Below are positions 1 to 7,426 of a stretch of 64,000 nucleotides of DNA, piece by piece; position 1 is the stretch's first letter; the number at the start of each line of letters is the position of its first letter. The stretch lies in assembly GCF_900015215.1 (NCBI RefSeq), contig NZ_LN555523.1:1101481-1165480 (forward strand). Direction: 5' to 3'. Below the pieces are notes generated by a model. It did no database searches, was not told the DNA's origin, and worked only from the letters and a program-made list of their open reading frames with translations. The DNA comes from Romboutsia ilealis. Its GTDB lineage: Bacteria > Bacillota > Clostridia > Peptostreptococcales > Peptostreptococcaceae. The translations under genes and the position numbers were made by a program.

Positions 1-153
1 TCATCAAACGAAAACAGAATAAAAGAGAATATAGACATATTTGACTTTGAAATTTCTAGTGAAGATATGAAAGCAATAGATTCATTAGATGAAGGGGATG
101 ATATGTCAGTAACAACACCACCATTAAATACCATATATGAAGAAGTAAGATAA
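1..153 (+). CDS. Aldo/keto reductase, C-terminal part (cut by window edge)
   Basis: An open frame runs in from the left edge and ends at TAA 151-153 (50 residues visible). The peptide contains [16 protein letters not shown] followed by [10 protein letters not shown], the usual C-terminal helix of aldo/keto reductases, which reduce carbonyl compounds with NADPH. Only the tail is visible, so substrate and integrity cannot be judged. A second, diverged copy of this tail lies at 2533-2694, so the gene end was duplicated. Confidence 0.75.
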   Translation, partial: SSNENRIKENIDIFDFEISSEDMKAIDSLDEGDDMSVTTPPLNTIYEEVR

Positions 154-289
154 AGTATAACGCTTTAAAATCTGTGTATTAAAGTAATATCAATATATTT
201 ATAAAGTTAAAAATTGATAAAATACTTTAATACAAGTATTTAGTTAATGTTATAAGTATAATAAAGGTATTAATTGTTATATAATACGA
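1..289 (+). repeat. Direct repeat, copy 1 (reductase 3' end plus downstream region)
   Basis: The stretch matches 2557-2841 over almost its whole length, with small indels and scattered substitutions. It covers the last 50 codons of the reductase and about 136 bp of following noncoding DNA up to the shared TATAATACGA. Its left boundary lies outside the window. Confidence 0.85.
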
Positions 290-317
290 ATGAAAAAGTT
301 TATTTGGGAGAATAGGT

Positions 318-704
318 ATGAAGTTATTAATAGAAAATTTATTTTGGATAATAATTATTATTTTTGGAAGTATATATTTAATATTTTTAGAAATTAAAAA
401 TTATAATAATAAAAACCACTTAAAATCTATAATAAAATTTACTGAAGAATATATTGTTGAAATGAAAATAATAAATAAAACATTTTCTAAAGGTACTATT
501 ATAAGAATTGGTGGAGCTATACTTCCATCAGTGCTACCGAATACATATACTATTGAATTAGAATACGAAGGTAGTAATTATGAAATAAATGATAAAGAGA
601 TATTTAATTCTTATGAAATCGGTCAATTTATAAACCTAAAACTAGTTAAGAGTTTAGATAAAGATAAAAATATAATAAAGTCTGACTTATTTAAAATAAG
701 CTAA
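318..704 (+). CDS. Membrane-anchored protein of unknown function
   Basis: 128 residues with one strongly hydrophobic N-terminal helix (about residues 5-25, isoleucine-rich) and a soluble remainder of mixed alpha/beta character. The middle has hydrophobic and glycine positions (RIGGAILPSVLPNTYTIELEYEG) that could be a small beta domain like those of DUF3592-type membrane proteins, but this is only a resemblance. The start ATG follows a GGGAG about 9 nt upstream. It is the first of several small membrane genes between the two reductase repeats and ends just before a repeated terminator. Confidence 0.55.
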   Translation: MKLLIENLFWIIIIIFGSIYLIFLEIKNYNNKNHLKSIIKFTEEYIVEMKIINKTFSKGTIIRIGGAILPSVLPNTYTIELEYEGSNYEINDKEIFNSYEIGQFINLKLVKSLDKDKNIIKSDLFKIS

Positions 705-735
705 ATATACAATTTTAATCTATTACGAACTAAAT

Positions 736-765
736 GAATAGGAGCATATACCCCTATTTTTATTG
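736..765 (+). terminator. Rho-independent terminator, repeated cassette copy 1
   Basis: A short hairpin of the form AATAGGAG...CCCCTATT is followed by a T-run. The same sequence with its preceding ACGAACTAAAT recurs at 2392-2440, and a related one at 1243-1266. Confidence 0.7.
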
Positions 766-804
766 AAAAAATTTATATAGGAACAAGGAAAGGAGAATTA
801 TATT

Positions 805-933
805 ATGGTTACTATTTCAGTAGAGTTATTTTTTCAAATACTAAATACTATATTAGGGATTTTTATTATATTTATTGGATATAAAGTAATTTGCTATATT
901 GGTAATTTTTTATCTAAAATAGTAAAGAAATAG
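805..933 (+). CDS. Small hydrophobic membrane peptide
   Basis: A 42-codon frame, ATG at 805 and TAG at 931-933, preceded by a good AAGGAG site about 9 nt upstream. The product is almost wholly one membrane-spanning helix (FFQILNTILGIFIIFIGYK) with a lysine-rich tail (KIVKK). No family is recognised. Position between two similar small membrane genes and the strong ribosome binding site argue that it is translated. Small single-helix peptides of this kind can be toxins or membrane-protein modulators, but nothing here shows which. Confidence 0.5.
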   Translation: MVTISVELFFQILNTILGIFIIFIGYKVICYIGNFLSKIVKK

Positions 934-970
934 CTATATAATAAAAAATAAAATAAATGGGGCAAAAGGA

Positions 971-1222
971 ATGAATCAAACAAAAATAAAAATTAGTATT
1001 AGATGGATACTTATAGGTATATTTGCTATAATTATTGCTTTTATATCATCAAGATTATTTGTTGGATATATCAATGAATTATTAAGGTCTAATTGGCAAT
1101 ACCAGTTGTTTGAAAGTGAAAGTTCATATAGGGTATTTGCTAATTGTATTATGATTTCTAATATATTTTTAGAAATATTCTTAATATATATTTGTTATAA
1201 AATGAGAAAAAGGAAATCTTAA
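971..1222 (+). CDS. Small two-helix membrane protein, unknown
   Basis: 83 residues with two predicted membrane helices (about 11-31 and 57-76) joined by a polar loop, and a basic C-terminus (KMRKRKS). GGGG lies just upstream of the ATG. It lies directly downstream of the 42-residue membrane peptide and is followed by a perfect-palindrome terminator. I do not recognise a family. Confidence 0.5.
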   Translation: MNQTKIKISIRWILIGIFAIIIAFISSRLFVGYINELLRSNWQYQLFESESSYRVFANCIMISNIFLEIFLIYICYKMRKRKS

Positions 1223-1242
1223 TATATTACCAATTAAATGTA

Positions 1243-1266
1243 TAGGAGCATATGCTCCTATTTTTG
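1243..1266 (+). terminator. Rho-independent terminator, repeated cassette copy 2
   Basis: Perfect palindrome TAGGAGCATATGCTCCTA (1243-1260) followed by TTTTT. Sequence related to the terminators at 736-765 and 2407-2433. Confidence 0.75.
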
Positions 1267-1345
1267 ATTACAAAGTAACAAAAACATACTAAATAAATGT
1301 TATAATATAGATACATTCATAATTGTTATATCCTACTAAATAAGG

Positions 1346-1570
1346 ATGTATTCAATATTATTTAATTTTAGATTACATGTAGCAGATATGGAGGATGGAA
1401 ACACAAGTTTAAGTTCATCAGGAGTAAATGCAAAAACTGTGTATGAAAAAGAATTAGATGATAACAGTACAAAGGCATATACTCAAGTCTCACTTATAAC
1501 GGGAGTACTTTCTCTTGTAAGTTATTTTATATTAAAGTTTAAGACTTATTCAACAAAAAATAGTATATAA
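1346..1570 (+). CDS. Possible small single-helix protein or gene remnant
   Basis: 74-codon frame with a polar first half (VADMEDGNTSLSSSGVN) and one membrane helix (about residues 46-63). The start is poorly supported because the only purine-rich stretch (AAGG) abuts the ATG. The frame may be the 3' part of a decayed gene. No family recognised. Confidence 0.3.
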   Translation: MYSILFNFRLHVADMEDGNTSLSSSGVNAKTVYEKELDDNSTKAYTQVSLITGVLSLVSYFILKFKTYSTKNSI

Positions 1571-1661
1571 AATTAATAGGATTAGTAGATAAAGTAAATA
1601 CAAAAATATATAATAAAGAATGTAAATAGATATTTAGTATTCTATAGTAAGAGGTGATTAA

Positions 1662-1955
1662 GTGATTGAAGAAAAACTAAGATTAGAGTTAGAGAGTATA
1701 TTTAAAAAATATAAAGAAATAGAACAAGTAATATTATTTGGCTCAAGAGCTAGACAAGATAATAAATATAATTCAGATATAGATTTATGTTTATTCGGAG
1801 AAAAAATAACCCATTTAATACAAGCGAAAGTAACTATGGATATAGAAGAAGTAAATACACCTCTAAGTTTTGATATACTAAATTTTAATGAATTAACGAA
1901 AGAAAAACTAATTGAAAATATAAAAAATGAAGGGATTATAATATATAATGGCTAA
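1662..1955 (+). CDS. mntA: MNT-type nucleotidyltransferase (antitoxin of MntA/HepT module)
   Basis: 97 residues, a minimal nucleotidyltransferase. The signature GSRARQDNKYNSDID at residues 27-41 provides the Gly-Ser pair and two catalytic aspartates (D39, D41). The start is GTG with GAGGTG upstream. It overlaps the following HEPN gene by 8 bp, so the two are translationally coupled. In characterised MntA/HepT systems the MNT protein adds AMP groups to the HEPN toxin and silences it. The key residues are present here, so an active antitoxin is likely, by family analogy. Confidence 0.8.
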   Translation: MIEEKLRLELESIFKKYKEIEQVILFGSRARQDNKYNSDIDLCLFGEKITHLIQAKVTMDIEEVNTPLSFDILNFNELTKEKLIENIKNEGIIIYNG

Positions 1956-2337
1956 AAAATTAGATGAAAGAAAAGAAGACTTCTATAAGGCATTAAAAAG
2001 ATTGGAAGAAGCTCTTAAAAAGGATATATCAGATGATATTATAATAGATGGGATTATACAAAGATTTGAATTTACATTTGAACAAGCTTGGAAAGTAATG
2101 AAGCTATACCTAGAAGATCAAGGTATACTAGATGAAGCACTAGCACCAAGAAGTACAATAAGATGTGCATTTAAACATAAGCTGATAAATAATGGTGATG
2201 TATGGATAGAGATGATGTTAGATAGAAATAGGACATCTCATATGTATGATGAAGAAACAGCAGTTAATATAGTAAACTTAGTAAAAGAAAAATACATAAT
2301 AGAATTTAATAAACTAAAAGATTTTTTAGAGGATTAA
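1948..2337 (+). CDS. hepT: HEPN-domain RNase toxin (HI0074 / HepT family)
   Basis: 129 residues, the usual length of HI0074-family nucleotidyltransferase-substrate-binding proteins. Helical bundle with QRFEFTFEQAWKVMKLYL near residue 39-56. The RX4HXY motif is intact: R93, H98, Y100 (RNRTSHMY). In HepT this arginine-histidine pair forms the RNase site and the tyrosine is the residue modified by MntA. The start lies inside the MNT gene. Located between the duplicated reductase ends, consistent with an acquired defence or stability module. Confidence 0.8.
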   Translation: MAKKLDERKEDFYKALKRLEEALKKDISDDIIIDGIIQRFEFTFEQAWKVMKLYLEDQGILDEALAPRSTIRCAFKHKLINNGDVWIEMMLDRNRTSHMYDEETAVNIVNLVKEKYIIEFNKLKDFLED

Positions 2338-2391
2338 TAATATTTATTATAAATACTACAATAATATAAATTAGTTCACAATATTAATATT

Positions 2392-2440
2392 ATTACGAAC
2401 TAAATAAATAGGAGCATATACTCCTATTTTTATTGAAAAA
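2392..2440 (+). terminator. Rho-independent terminator, repeated cassette copy 3
   Basis: ACGAACTAAATAAATAGG followed by AGCATATACTCCTATTTTT. Nearly identical to 724-770, including flanks outside the hairpin, so it is a duplicated cassette and not an independent terminator. Confidence 0.7.
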
Positions 2441-2530
2441 ATAAAAGAGATTAGGTGTTAAATGTCCTAGTAGAGAAAAATCTAAAAAATAAAGTAAATA
2501 ACTAATAATATAGATAGAAAAGGCATATGT
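2430..2530 (+). repeat. Diverged intergenic repeat, copy A
   Basis: About 95 bp starting TATTGAAAAA and containing ATTAGGTGTTAAATGTCCTAGTAG. A diverged copy lies at 5207-5300 (ATTAGATATTAAATATCC followed by TAGTAGG). In both cases it follows a terminator T-run. Confidence 0.55.
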
Positions 2531-2532
2531 AA

Positions 2533-2694
2533 AAAGGAGTTATACCTATACCAAAGTCATCAAACGAAAACAGAATAAAAGAGAATATAGACATATTTGA
2601 CTTTGAACTTTCTAGTGAAGATATGAAAGCTATAGATTCATTAGATAAAGGGGATGATATGTCAGTAACACCACCATTAAATACTATAGTATGA
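2533..2694 (+). pseudogene. Aldo/keto reductase 3'-end fragment
   Basis: A frame without start codon encodes [18 protein letters not shown] and continues as in the reductase tail at 1-153. It ends early at TGA 2692-2694 after a small indel. An in-frame stop at 2530-2532 lies directly upstream. VIPIPKSS is the cofactor-binding strand typical of aldo/keto reductases. It is therefore a duplicated gene end and not a gene. Confidence 0.85.
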
Positions 2695-2841
2695 ATAAGT
2701 AAGATAAAGTATAACGCTTTAAAATCTGTGTATTAAAGTAATATCAATATATTTAGAGATAAAAATTGATAAAATACTTTAATACAAGTATTTAGTTAGT
2801 GTTATAAGTATAATAAAGGTATTAATTGTTATATAATACGA
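2557..2841 (+). repeat. Direct repeat, copy 2 (reductase 3' end plus downstream region)
   Basis: Partner of 1-289. The two copies flank about 2.27 kb that holds the small membrane genes and the MNT/HEPN pair, so recombination between them could delete that block. Confidence 0.85.
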
Positions 2842-2874
2842 GTAAATTAATAAAAATGAAAGGGATGACATAAT

Positions 2875-3165
2875 ATGAGAATATGCAAATCATGTGGGGA
2901 AAAATTTAATCTTAATCAAAATTTAAAATCTATATTCACAAGAGACGGTAGAATAGAATGTGAAAAATGTAATTCAATATTTGTTTTGAAAAAAGAAAAT
3001 ATATTTGAATGGATAGTCGATTATCTATATCTATGTATAATAATTAGTATTTCAGATATAATAGGTGGGTTTAAGGGGATTCTTTTAGGATTTGTTATCG
3101 GAATTATTGGCGTAATGATTAATTTAAATTTAGATAGTCGCTACATATTAAAAAGCAACAAATAA
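2875..3165 (+). CDS. Zinc-ribbon membrane protein (cxxc_20_cxxc type)
   Basis: 96 residues. The N-terminal zinc ribbon has two CxxC knuckles, CKSC at residues 4-7 and CEKC at about 29-32, the spacing typical of the small cxxc_20_cxxc proteins. It is followed by two hydrophobic helices (about 47-65 and 67-86). AAAGGG lies about 10 nt before the ATG. It begins right after repeat copy 2, whose tail may carry its promoter. Function unknown. Confidence 0.6.
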   Translation: MRICKSCGEKFNLNQNLKSIFTRDGRIECEKCNSIFVLKKENIFEWIVDYLYLCIIISISDIIGGFKGILLGFVIGIIGVMINLNLDSRYILKSNK

Positions 3166-3229
3166 ATATAAGTTTAAATCGTATTTGTTATATAATGTGA
3201 ATTAGAAATAGCATAAATGATAGTTTTAT

Positions 3230-3268
3230 AAAGGTGTTATAAATATAGTTATGGCATCTTTTTTTGTG
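3230..3268 (+). terminator. Rho-independent terminator
   Basis: AGGTGTTAT, loop, then GTTATGGCATCT followed by seven T. It separates the zinc-ribbon gene from the sigma factor gene. Confidence 0.55.
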
Positions 3269-3407
3269 CTTTTTTAATATATAATCATTAAATGAGTTAC
3301 AAATAGAAAAATAATGAAAATTATTTTTTTATTTGTGTCAGATTTTATTAATTAAAATTGAATTAAATAATGTAAAAGCTTTTATAAAATATTAGGAGGA
3401 GTATAAA

Positions 3408-3938
3408 TTGCAAAATAACCTATTAATTAAATATATAAAGAAGAAAAATCCTAAGGGAATGGATATGCTGATAGATAATTATGGTGGAATTATAGCATCA
3501 GTAGTAAGAAACCATCTGGGGACTTTAATAAATTACGAAGAAGAATGTATAAATGATGTTTTACTATCTATTTGGGAAAGTATTGATGGATATGATAGGG
3601 ATAAAAACACCTTTAAAAATTGGATATGTGCCATTGCTAAATATAAATCAATTAATTACAGAAAAAAGTATTTAGCTAAATATGAACAAACAGAAATAAA
3701 CAATGAAATTTACTATATAGATAAAAACTTAGTAAAATTAGAGATAAATGAAGATGTAGAAGATATTTTACGTTGTCTAAATCATAAAGATAAAGAATTA
3801 TTTATTAAATATTATATTGAGGGTTATGAACTTGAGGAGATAGCTAAAACAAATAAAACAAATGTTACAAACTTATATAGTAGGTTATCTAGGGGTAGAA
3901 AGAAAATAAAAAAAACTTTAAATTATAAGGAGATATAA
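3408..3938 (+). CDS. ECF-type RNA polymerase sigma factor
   Basis: 176 residues. Region 2 lies at about 15-80 (DMLIDNYGGIIASVVRNHLG, then FKNWICAIAKYKSINYRKKY). Region 4 lies at about 118-170 (LNHKDKELFIKYYIEGYELEEIA, then a recognition helix NVTNLYSRLSRGRKKIKK). It redirects RNA polymerase to a small regulon, usually envelope stress genes. The start is TTG with a strong AGGAGGAG site. The next gene begins 3 nt after the stop and encodes a DUF4179 membrane protein, so the pair is a sigma/anti-sigma unit of the type common in Bacilli and Clostridia. The target promoters are not evident here. Confidence 0.88.
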   Translation: MQNNLLIKYIKKKNPKGMDMLIDNYGGIIASVVRNHLGTLINYEEECINDVLLSIWESIDGYDRDKNTFKNWICAIAKYKSINYRKKYLAKYEQTEINNEIYYIDKNLVKLEINEDVEDILRCLNHKDKELFIKYYIEGYELEEIAKTNKTNVTNLYSRLSRGRKKIKKTLNYKEI

Positions 3939-3941
3939 ATT

Positions 3942-5117
3942 ATGAAAGATAATTTTAAACTATTAAATAATATTGATATGGATTTAGATAAATACGAGGA
4001 TTTAAATATTGATAAAGATAAATTAAAGAAAAAAATGAGAACACAAATTAAAACTAAAAATAAATTCAAAAAAAATAAGTTAAAAAAGTTAATTATTGCA
4101 TCTAGTGTATGTGTATCAATTTCGATAGTAACATTAAGTAATGATAGAGTATGGGCAGTATTTGGAAATATAGGAAGACAGATAGAACAGTATTTTGGTA
4201 AGAAAGAAAATGAATTTAATGGTTATAAAGTGAGTATTAATGAAAGTGTAGAAGATAAGGGAATAAAGATGACACTATATGAAGTTTTATTAGATGATGG
4301 GCAGATATTACTAAGTATGAATATGGACCATTCTCAATTTGATGAAAGTAGTTTAAAGAAGGGATTGTACAAACATAAAAACTATTATTGGAATAAAGCA
4401 AGTGTATATATTGATAATAAAAAATTTATTTTAGATAGTACTAGCACAATTTTTGAAAAGGAAAAAGAAAAAAAACAAGACTTCTTATCAACAATATCAT
4501 TAACTTCAATTGATAACAATGATGATGGATATGCTGATATTGAAAATTATCAATTACTTGATAATATAGATGTTAATAAAGATTATGAAATGAAAGTAGT
4601 ATTTGAAGAAATAGGAATACATCAAGTTGGATTATTACCTGGAGCAAAGTATGATAATTTTATTGATATAGATGGGAAGTGGGAATTTAATTTTATTGTA
4701 AATGGACATAAGATTAAAGATGAAACTAAAACTTATGATATAAATAAAAATATAAAGCTAGAAGATGAAGGATTTAAGGCAGAATTAGATATTAAAATGT
4801 TGAGAATATCACCTGTATCTACAAAGTTAATTTATAATATAAAAATGGGAGAAGGATATGAGTTCGAAAATAGATACATAGATATTGAACTACAAGACCA
4901 AGACGGAAATATAATTGGTGGTGGAAGCAGTGGAGGAGGTAATGCTGAAGGAACATATATGAATATGGAGTTAAACGTATATCAATCAGATATAAATAAA
5001 TTAAGTAGTATAAAAATAGTTCCATATCAATATTATAGAGAAAAAGATTCTACAAATCCTAAATATAACCATATTATAAAATATGAAGATAAGGCTATAA
5101 ATTTAGATATTAAATAA
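3942..5117 (+). CDS. DUF4179 membrane protein, probable anti-sigma factor
   Basis: 391 residues. A charged cytoplasmic N-terminus (about 1-48) precedes one membrane helix (about 49-66). A large outside domain follows, starting with the DUF4179 region (NDRVWAVFGNIGRQIEQYFG onward) and rich in beta strands. Proteins of this family are coded directly after ECF sigma factors and are thought to hold them at the membrane until a signal is sensed outside. ATG follows AAGGAGATATA; 3 nt separate it from the sigma gene. A terminator follows. Confidence 0.82.
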   Translation: MKDNFKLLNNIDMDLDKYEDLNIDKDKLKKKMRTQIKTKNKFKKNKLKKLIIASSVCVSISIVTLSNDRVWAVFGNIGRQIEQYFGKKENEFNGYKVSINESVEDKGIKMTLYEVLLDDGQILLSMNMDHSQFDESSLKKGLYKHKNYYWNKASVYIDNKKFILDSTSTIFEKEKEKKQDFLSTISLTSIDNNDDGYADIENYQLLDNIDVNKDYEMKVVFEEIGIHQVGLLPGAKYDNFIDIDGKWEFNFIVNGHKIKDETKTYDINKNIKLEDEGFKAELDIKMLRISPVSTKLIYNIKMGEGYEFENRYIDIELQDQDGNIIGGGSSGGGNAEGTYMNMELNVYQSDINKLSSIKIVPYQYYREKDSTNPKYNHIIKYEDKAINLDIK

Positions 5118-5170
5118 AATAGTTTATTACTGTAGTAATCATAGATAATCTAAGTTTAAACTTGAATTCT

Positions 5171-5214
5171 AAACCACTTTTTCTATGGCAAATAGATAAG
5201 TGGTTTTTTATTGA
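5171..5214 (+). terminator. Rho-independent terminator
   Basis: AAACCACTT, loop, AAGTGGTTTTTT; ends the sigma/anti-sigma operon. Confidence 0.8.
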
Positions 5215-5300
5215 AAAATGAAAGAAATTAGATATTAAATATCCTAGTAGGAAAAAAGAAAAACATAAAAAATAAAATAAATAAATAGCTAATAATATAT
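5207..5300 (+). repeat. Diverged intergenic repeat, copy B
   Basis: Resembles 2430-2530 from the T-run outward (TATTGAAAAATGAAAG, then ATTAGATATTAAATATCC). Noncoding in both places. Confidence 0.5.
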
Positions 5301-5365
5301 ACAAACCTACATAAATGAAATAAAATAGTATTATTATATTAAAGAAGATAACAAAAGGAGAATAT

Positions 5366-6742
5366 ATGGAAAATTTATTCGATTTTTTAGAAAATAAAAA
5401 CAAAGAAGAAAATATAATATTAGAAACTAAAACTATAGATATATCTACTACACAAAATGATAAATACATCATAGATGAAGAGCACTTAAAACATATAGAA
5501 AAAGTTAAAATAAGTTTATATAATGAAGATGAAATAAAGGCATCAGGCCTAGAAAGAAGCGATTATATAAGATTAAATAGTTATGTTGGCTCTAGATTAA
5601 ATACAGATTTAAGAATTAAAAACAATCCTATAAAAGAAGTAGAAGTTAAAATAGAATTAGTTGAAGAAAACTATTTAGACTCACTTGAAGAAGTTGAAAT
5701 GGATGAAGATATATTTAATGAAAATGATAGTATAAAAGAAAATAAATTACTAATAGTTGATGGATCTTCACTTTTATCAACAAGTTTTTATGCAACTGCA
5801 AGAGATTTACTATTTGCAAAAACAGAAGAACAAAAAGAGTTTGCATATACAAAATTAATGAAATCTCCAGATGGAGAATATACAAATGGAATATATATGT
5901 TCTTTAAAACATTACTTCCATTAATTGAAAGTCAAAAGATAACACATTTAGCAGTGGTACTTGATAGAAGTAGAAACACATTTAGACGAGAAATAGATCC
6001 AGAATACAAAGCAAATAGAAGTGAAACACCATATCCACTTAAAAGTCAATTTAAGTTATTAACTGAATTGCTGCAAGAGATAAATATACCTGTATTTTCT
6101 CATACTAAATATGAGGCAGATGATTTTGCTGGGAGTTTAGTTAAGAAATTTGAAAAAGATATACCTATATATTTACACACGAAAGATGAAGATTATATTC
6201 AGTTAGTATCAGATAATACTAAATTATGGATGGTAACAAGTAAAGCTGATGATATGTATAAAGAAATAGGTATAGATAAAAAGAATATCAATGTTCCAAG
6301 TGGGATATTTGAATATACACCAGAGTATGTTAAACACTTTAAAGGAATAGAACCAATTCAAATTATAGATGCAAAGGCCATAGAAGGGGATAAGTCAGAT
6401 AACATAAAAGGTGTTAAAAATGTAGGTCCTACTTCATCTAGACCACTTATAGCACATTATGGTTCTATAGAGGAAATATATAAGAATATAGAAAACTTAA
6501 GCAAAAATGAAGAAAAGGAACTTTTAACATTCTTTAAAGAAAGCCTAGGTATAAAAAGATCTCCTTTAAAGAACTTATTACTATATAAAGAAGATGCAAT
6601 TATTAGTAAAAAATTAGCAACTATAAAAACTGATATAGAAGAAATACAAAATATGGATTTAGATAGTTTAGCCTTAAATATAGACAATGAAAAGATGCAT
6701 GAAATATTTATGAATCTAGGAATGGTAAGTTTAGTTAAATAA
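5366..6742 (+). CDS. 5'-3' exonuclease (PolA N-terminal / FEN family)
   Basis: 458 residues. The first ~125 residues are a charged extension not part of the nuclease fold. The PIN-like nuclease domain starts at LLIVDGSSLLSTSF. Metal ligands are visible at VVLDRSRNTFRREIDPEYKANR, YEADDFAGSL and HTKDEDYIQL. The helix-hairpin-helix (IEGDKSDNIKGVKNVGP) follows. The family removes 5' flaps and RNA primers. There is no polymerase domain, so this is a stand-alone nuclease like those of phages and some Firmicutes. ATG has AAGGAG upstream. The N-terminal extension is unusual and may be a protein-binding or regulatory segment. Confidence 0.85.
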   Translation: MENLFDFLENKNKEENIILETKTIDISTTQNDKYIIDEEHLKHIEKVKISLYNEDEIKASGLERSDYIRLNSYVGSRLNTDLRIKNNPIKEVEVKIELVEENYLDSLEEVEMDEDIFNENDSIKENKLLIVDGSSLLSTSFYATARDLLFAKTEEQKEFAYTKLMKSPDGEYTNGIYMFFKTLLPLIESQKITHLAVVLDRSRNTFRREIDPEYKANRSETPYPLKSQFKLLTELLQEINIPVFSHTKYEADDFAGSLVKKFEKDIPIYLHTKDEDYIQLVSDNTKLWMVTSKADDMYKEIGIDKKNINVPSGIFEYTPEYVKHFKGIEPIQIIDAKAIEGDKSDNIKGVKNVGPTSSRPLIAHYGSIEEIYKNIENLSKNEEKELLTFFKESLGIKRSPLKNLLLYKEDAIISKKLATIKTDIEEIQNMDLDSLALNIDNEKMHEIFMNLGMVSLVK

Positions 6743-6771
6743 ATTTATCATAAATGATTTGGAGGAAATAA

Positions 6772-7230
6772 ATGGCTTATAAATTTGAAGCAATAATACA
6801 ACAAGTTGAAAATAAAGATGCAACATTTATAGAAATACCTTTTGATGTAGAAAAAGAATTTGGTGCAAAAAGAGTAAAGGTAAAGGCTAAATTTGACAAT
6901 ATAGATTATAGAGGATCTATAGTAAGAATGGGTATGCCATGCTTTATAATAGGGCTTACAAAGGAAATAAGAAAGAAAATAGGTAAAGGAATAGGTGATA
7001 CTGTATCTGTAGAAATAGAAAAAGATGAAGAAGAACGTATTGTTGAAATACCTATAGAATTTAAAAGTATGCTTAATGGAAATAACAATGCTAAAGATTT
7101 TTTTAACAGTTTATCATACTCTCAAAAGAAAAAGTATATAACTTGGATAACATCAGCTAAAAAGGAAGAAACTAAAATAAAGAGAATGAATGAGGCTTTA
7201 CTAAAACTAGAAGATAAAGTGAAGTTATAA
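6772..7230 (+). CDS. DUF1905 / YdeI-like protein
   Basis: 152 residues. The N-terminal DUF1905 domain (about 3-85: FEAIIQQVENKDATFIEIPFDVEKEFG, then GRIVRMG-like SIVRMGMPCFIIGLTKEIRKKIGK) is a small beta barrel. The C-terminal YdeI/OmpD-associated segment (about 100-150: AKDFFNSLSYSQKKKYITWITSAKKEETKIKRM) is helical. Such proteins are widespread; a link to bacteriocin protection is only an annotation tradition. GGAGG lies 7 nt before the ATG, and the gene follows the exonuclease by 29 nt, so the two may share a transcript. Confidence 0.82.
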   Translation: MAYKFEAIIQQVENKDATFIEIPFDVEKEFGAKRVKVKAKFDNIDYRGSIVRMGMPCFIIGLTKEIRKKIGKGIGDTVSVEIEKDEEERIVEIPIEFKSMLNGNNNAKDFFNSLSYSQKKKYITWITSAKKEETKIKRMNEALLKLEDKVKL

Positions 7231-7242
7231 TATATAAATTAT

Positions 7243-7292
7243 AAATGCCTTTATATCAGTACATTTTTATCTGGTATAAAGGCATTATCTGT
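7243..7292 (+). terminator. Rho-independent terminator
   Basis: AAATGCCTTTATA, loop, TATAAAGGCATTAT. The stem is long; the T-run after it is weak. Confidence 0.55.
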
Positions 7293-7426
7293 ATTGAAAA
7301 GAAATCGATTGTTTTGTCGATTAAACAATTTTTTACCGATATAATAAAAATTAAAAAATATTTTAAACTATATTGACAGAATTTCATAAAAATGTAATAA
7401 TAATGATAAGAAAAACTTTAATTTGG

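Noticed and set aside
4819..5025. Minus-strand frame inside the DUF4179 gene
   Set aside because: Antisense shadow without start signal.
5110..5472. 120-codon minus-strand hydrophobic frame
   Set aside because: Covers a terminator and the start of the exonuclease gene; AT-rich antisense frames look like membrane proteins by chance.
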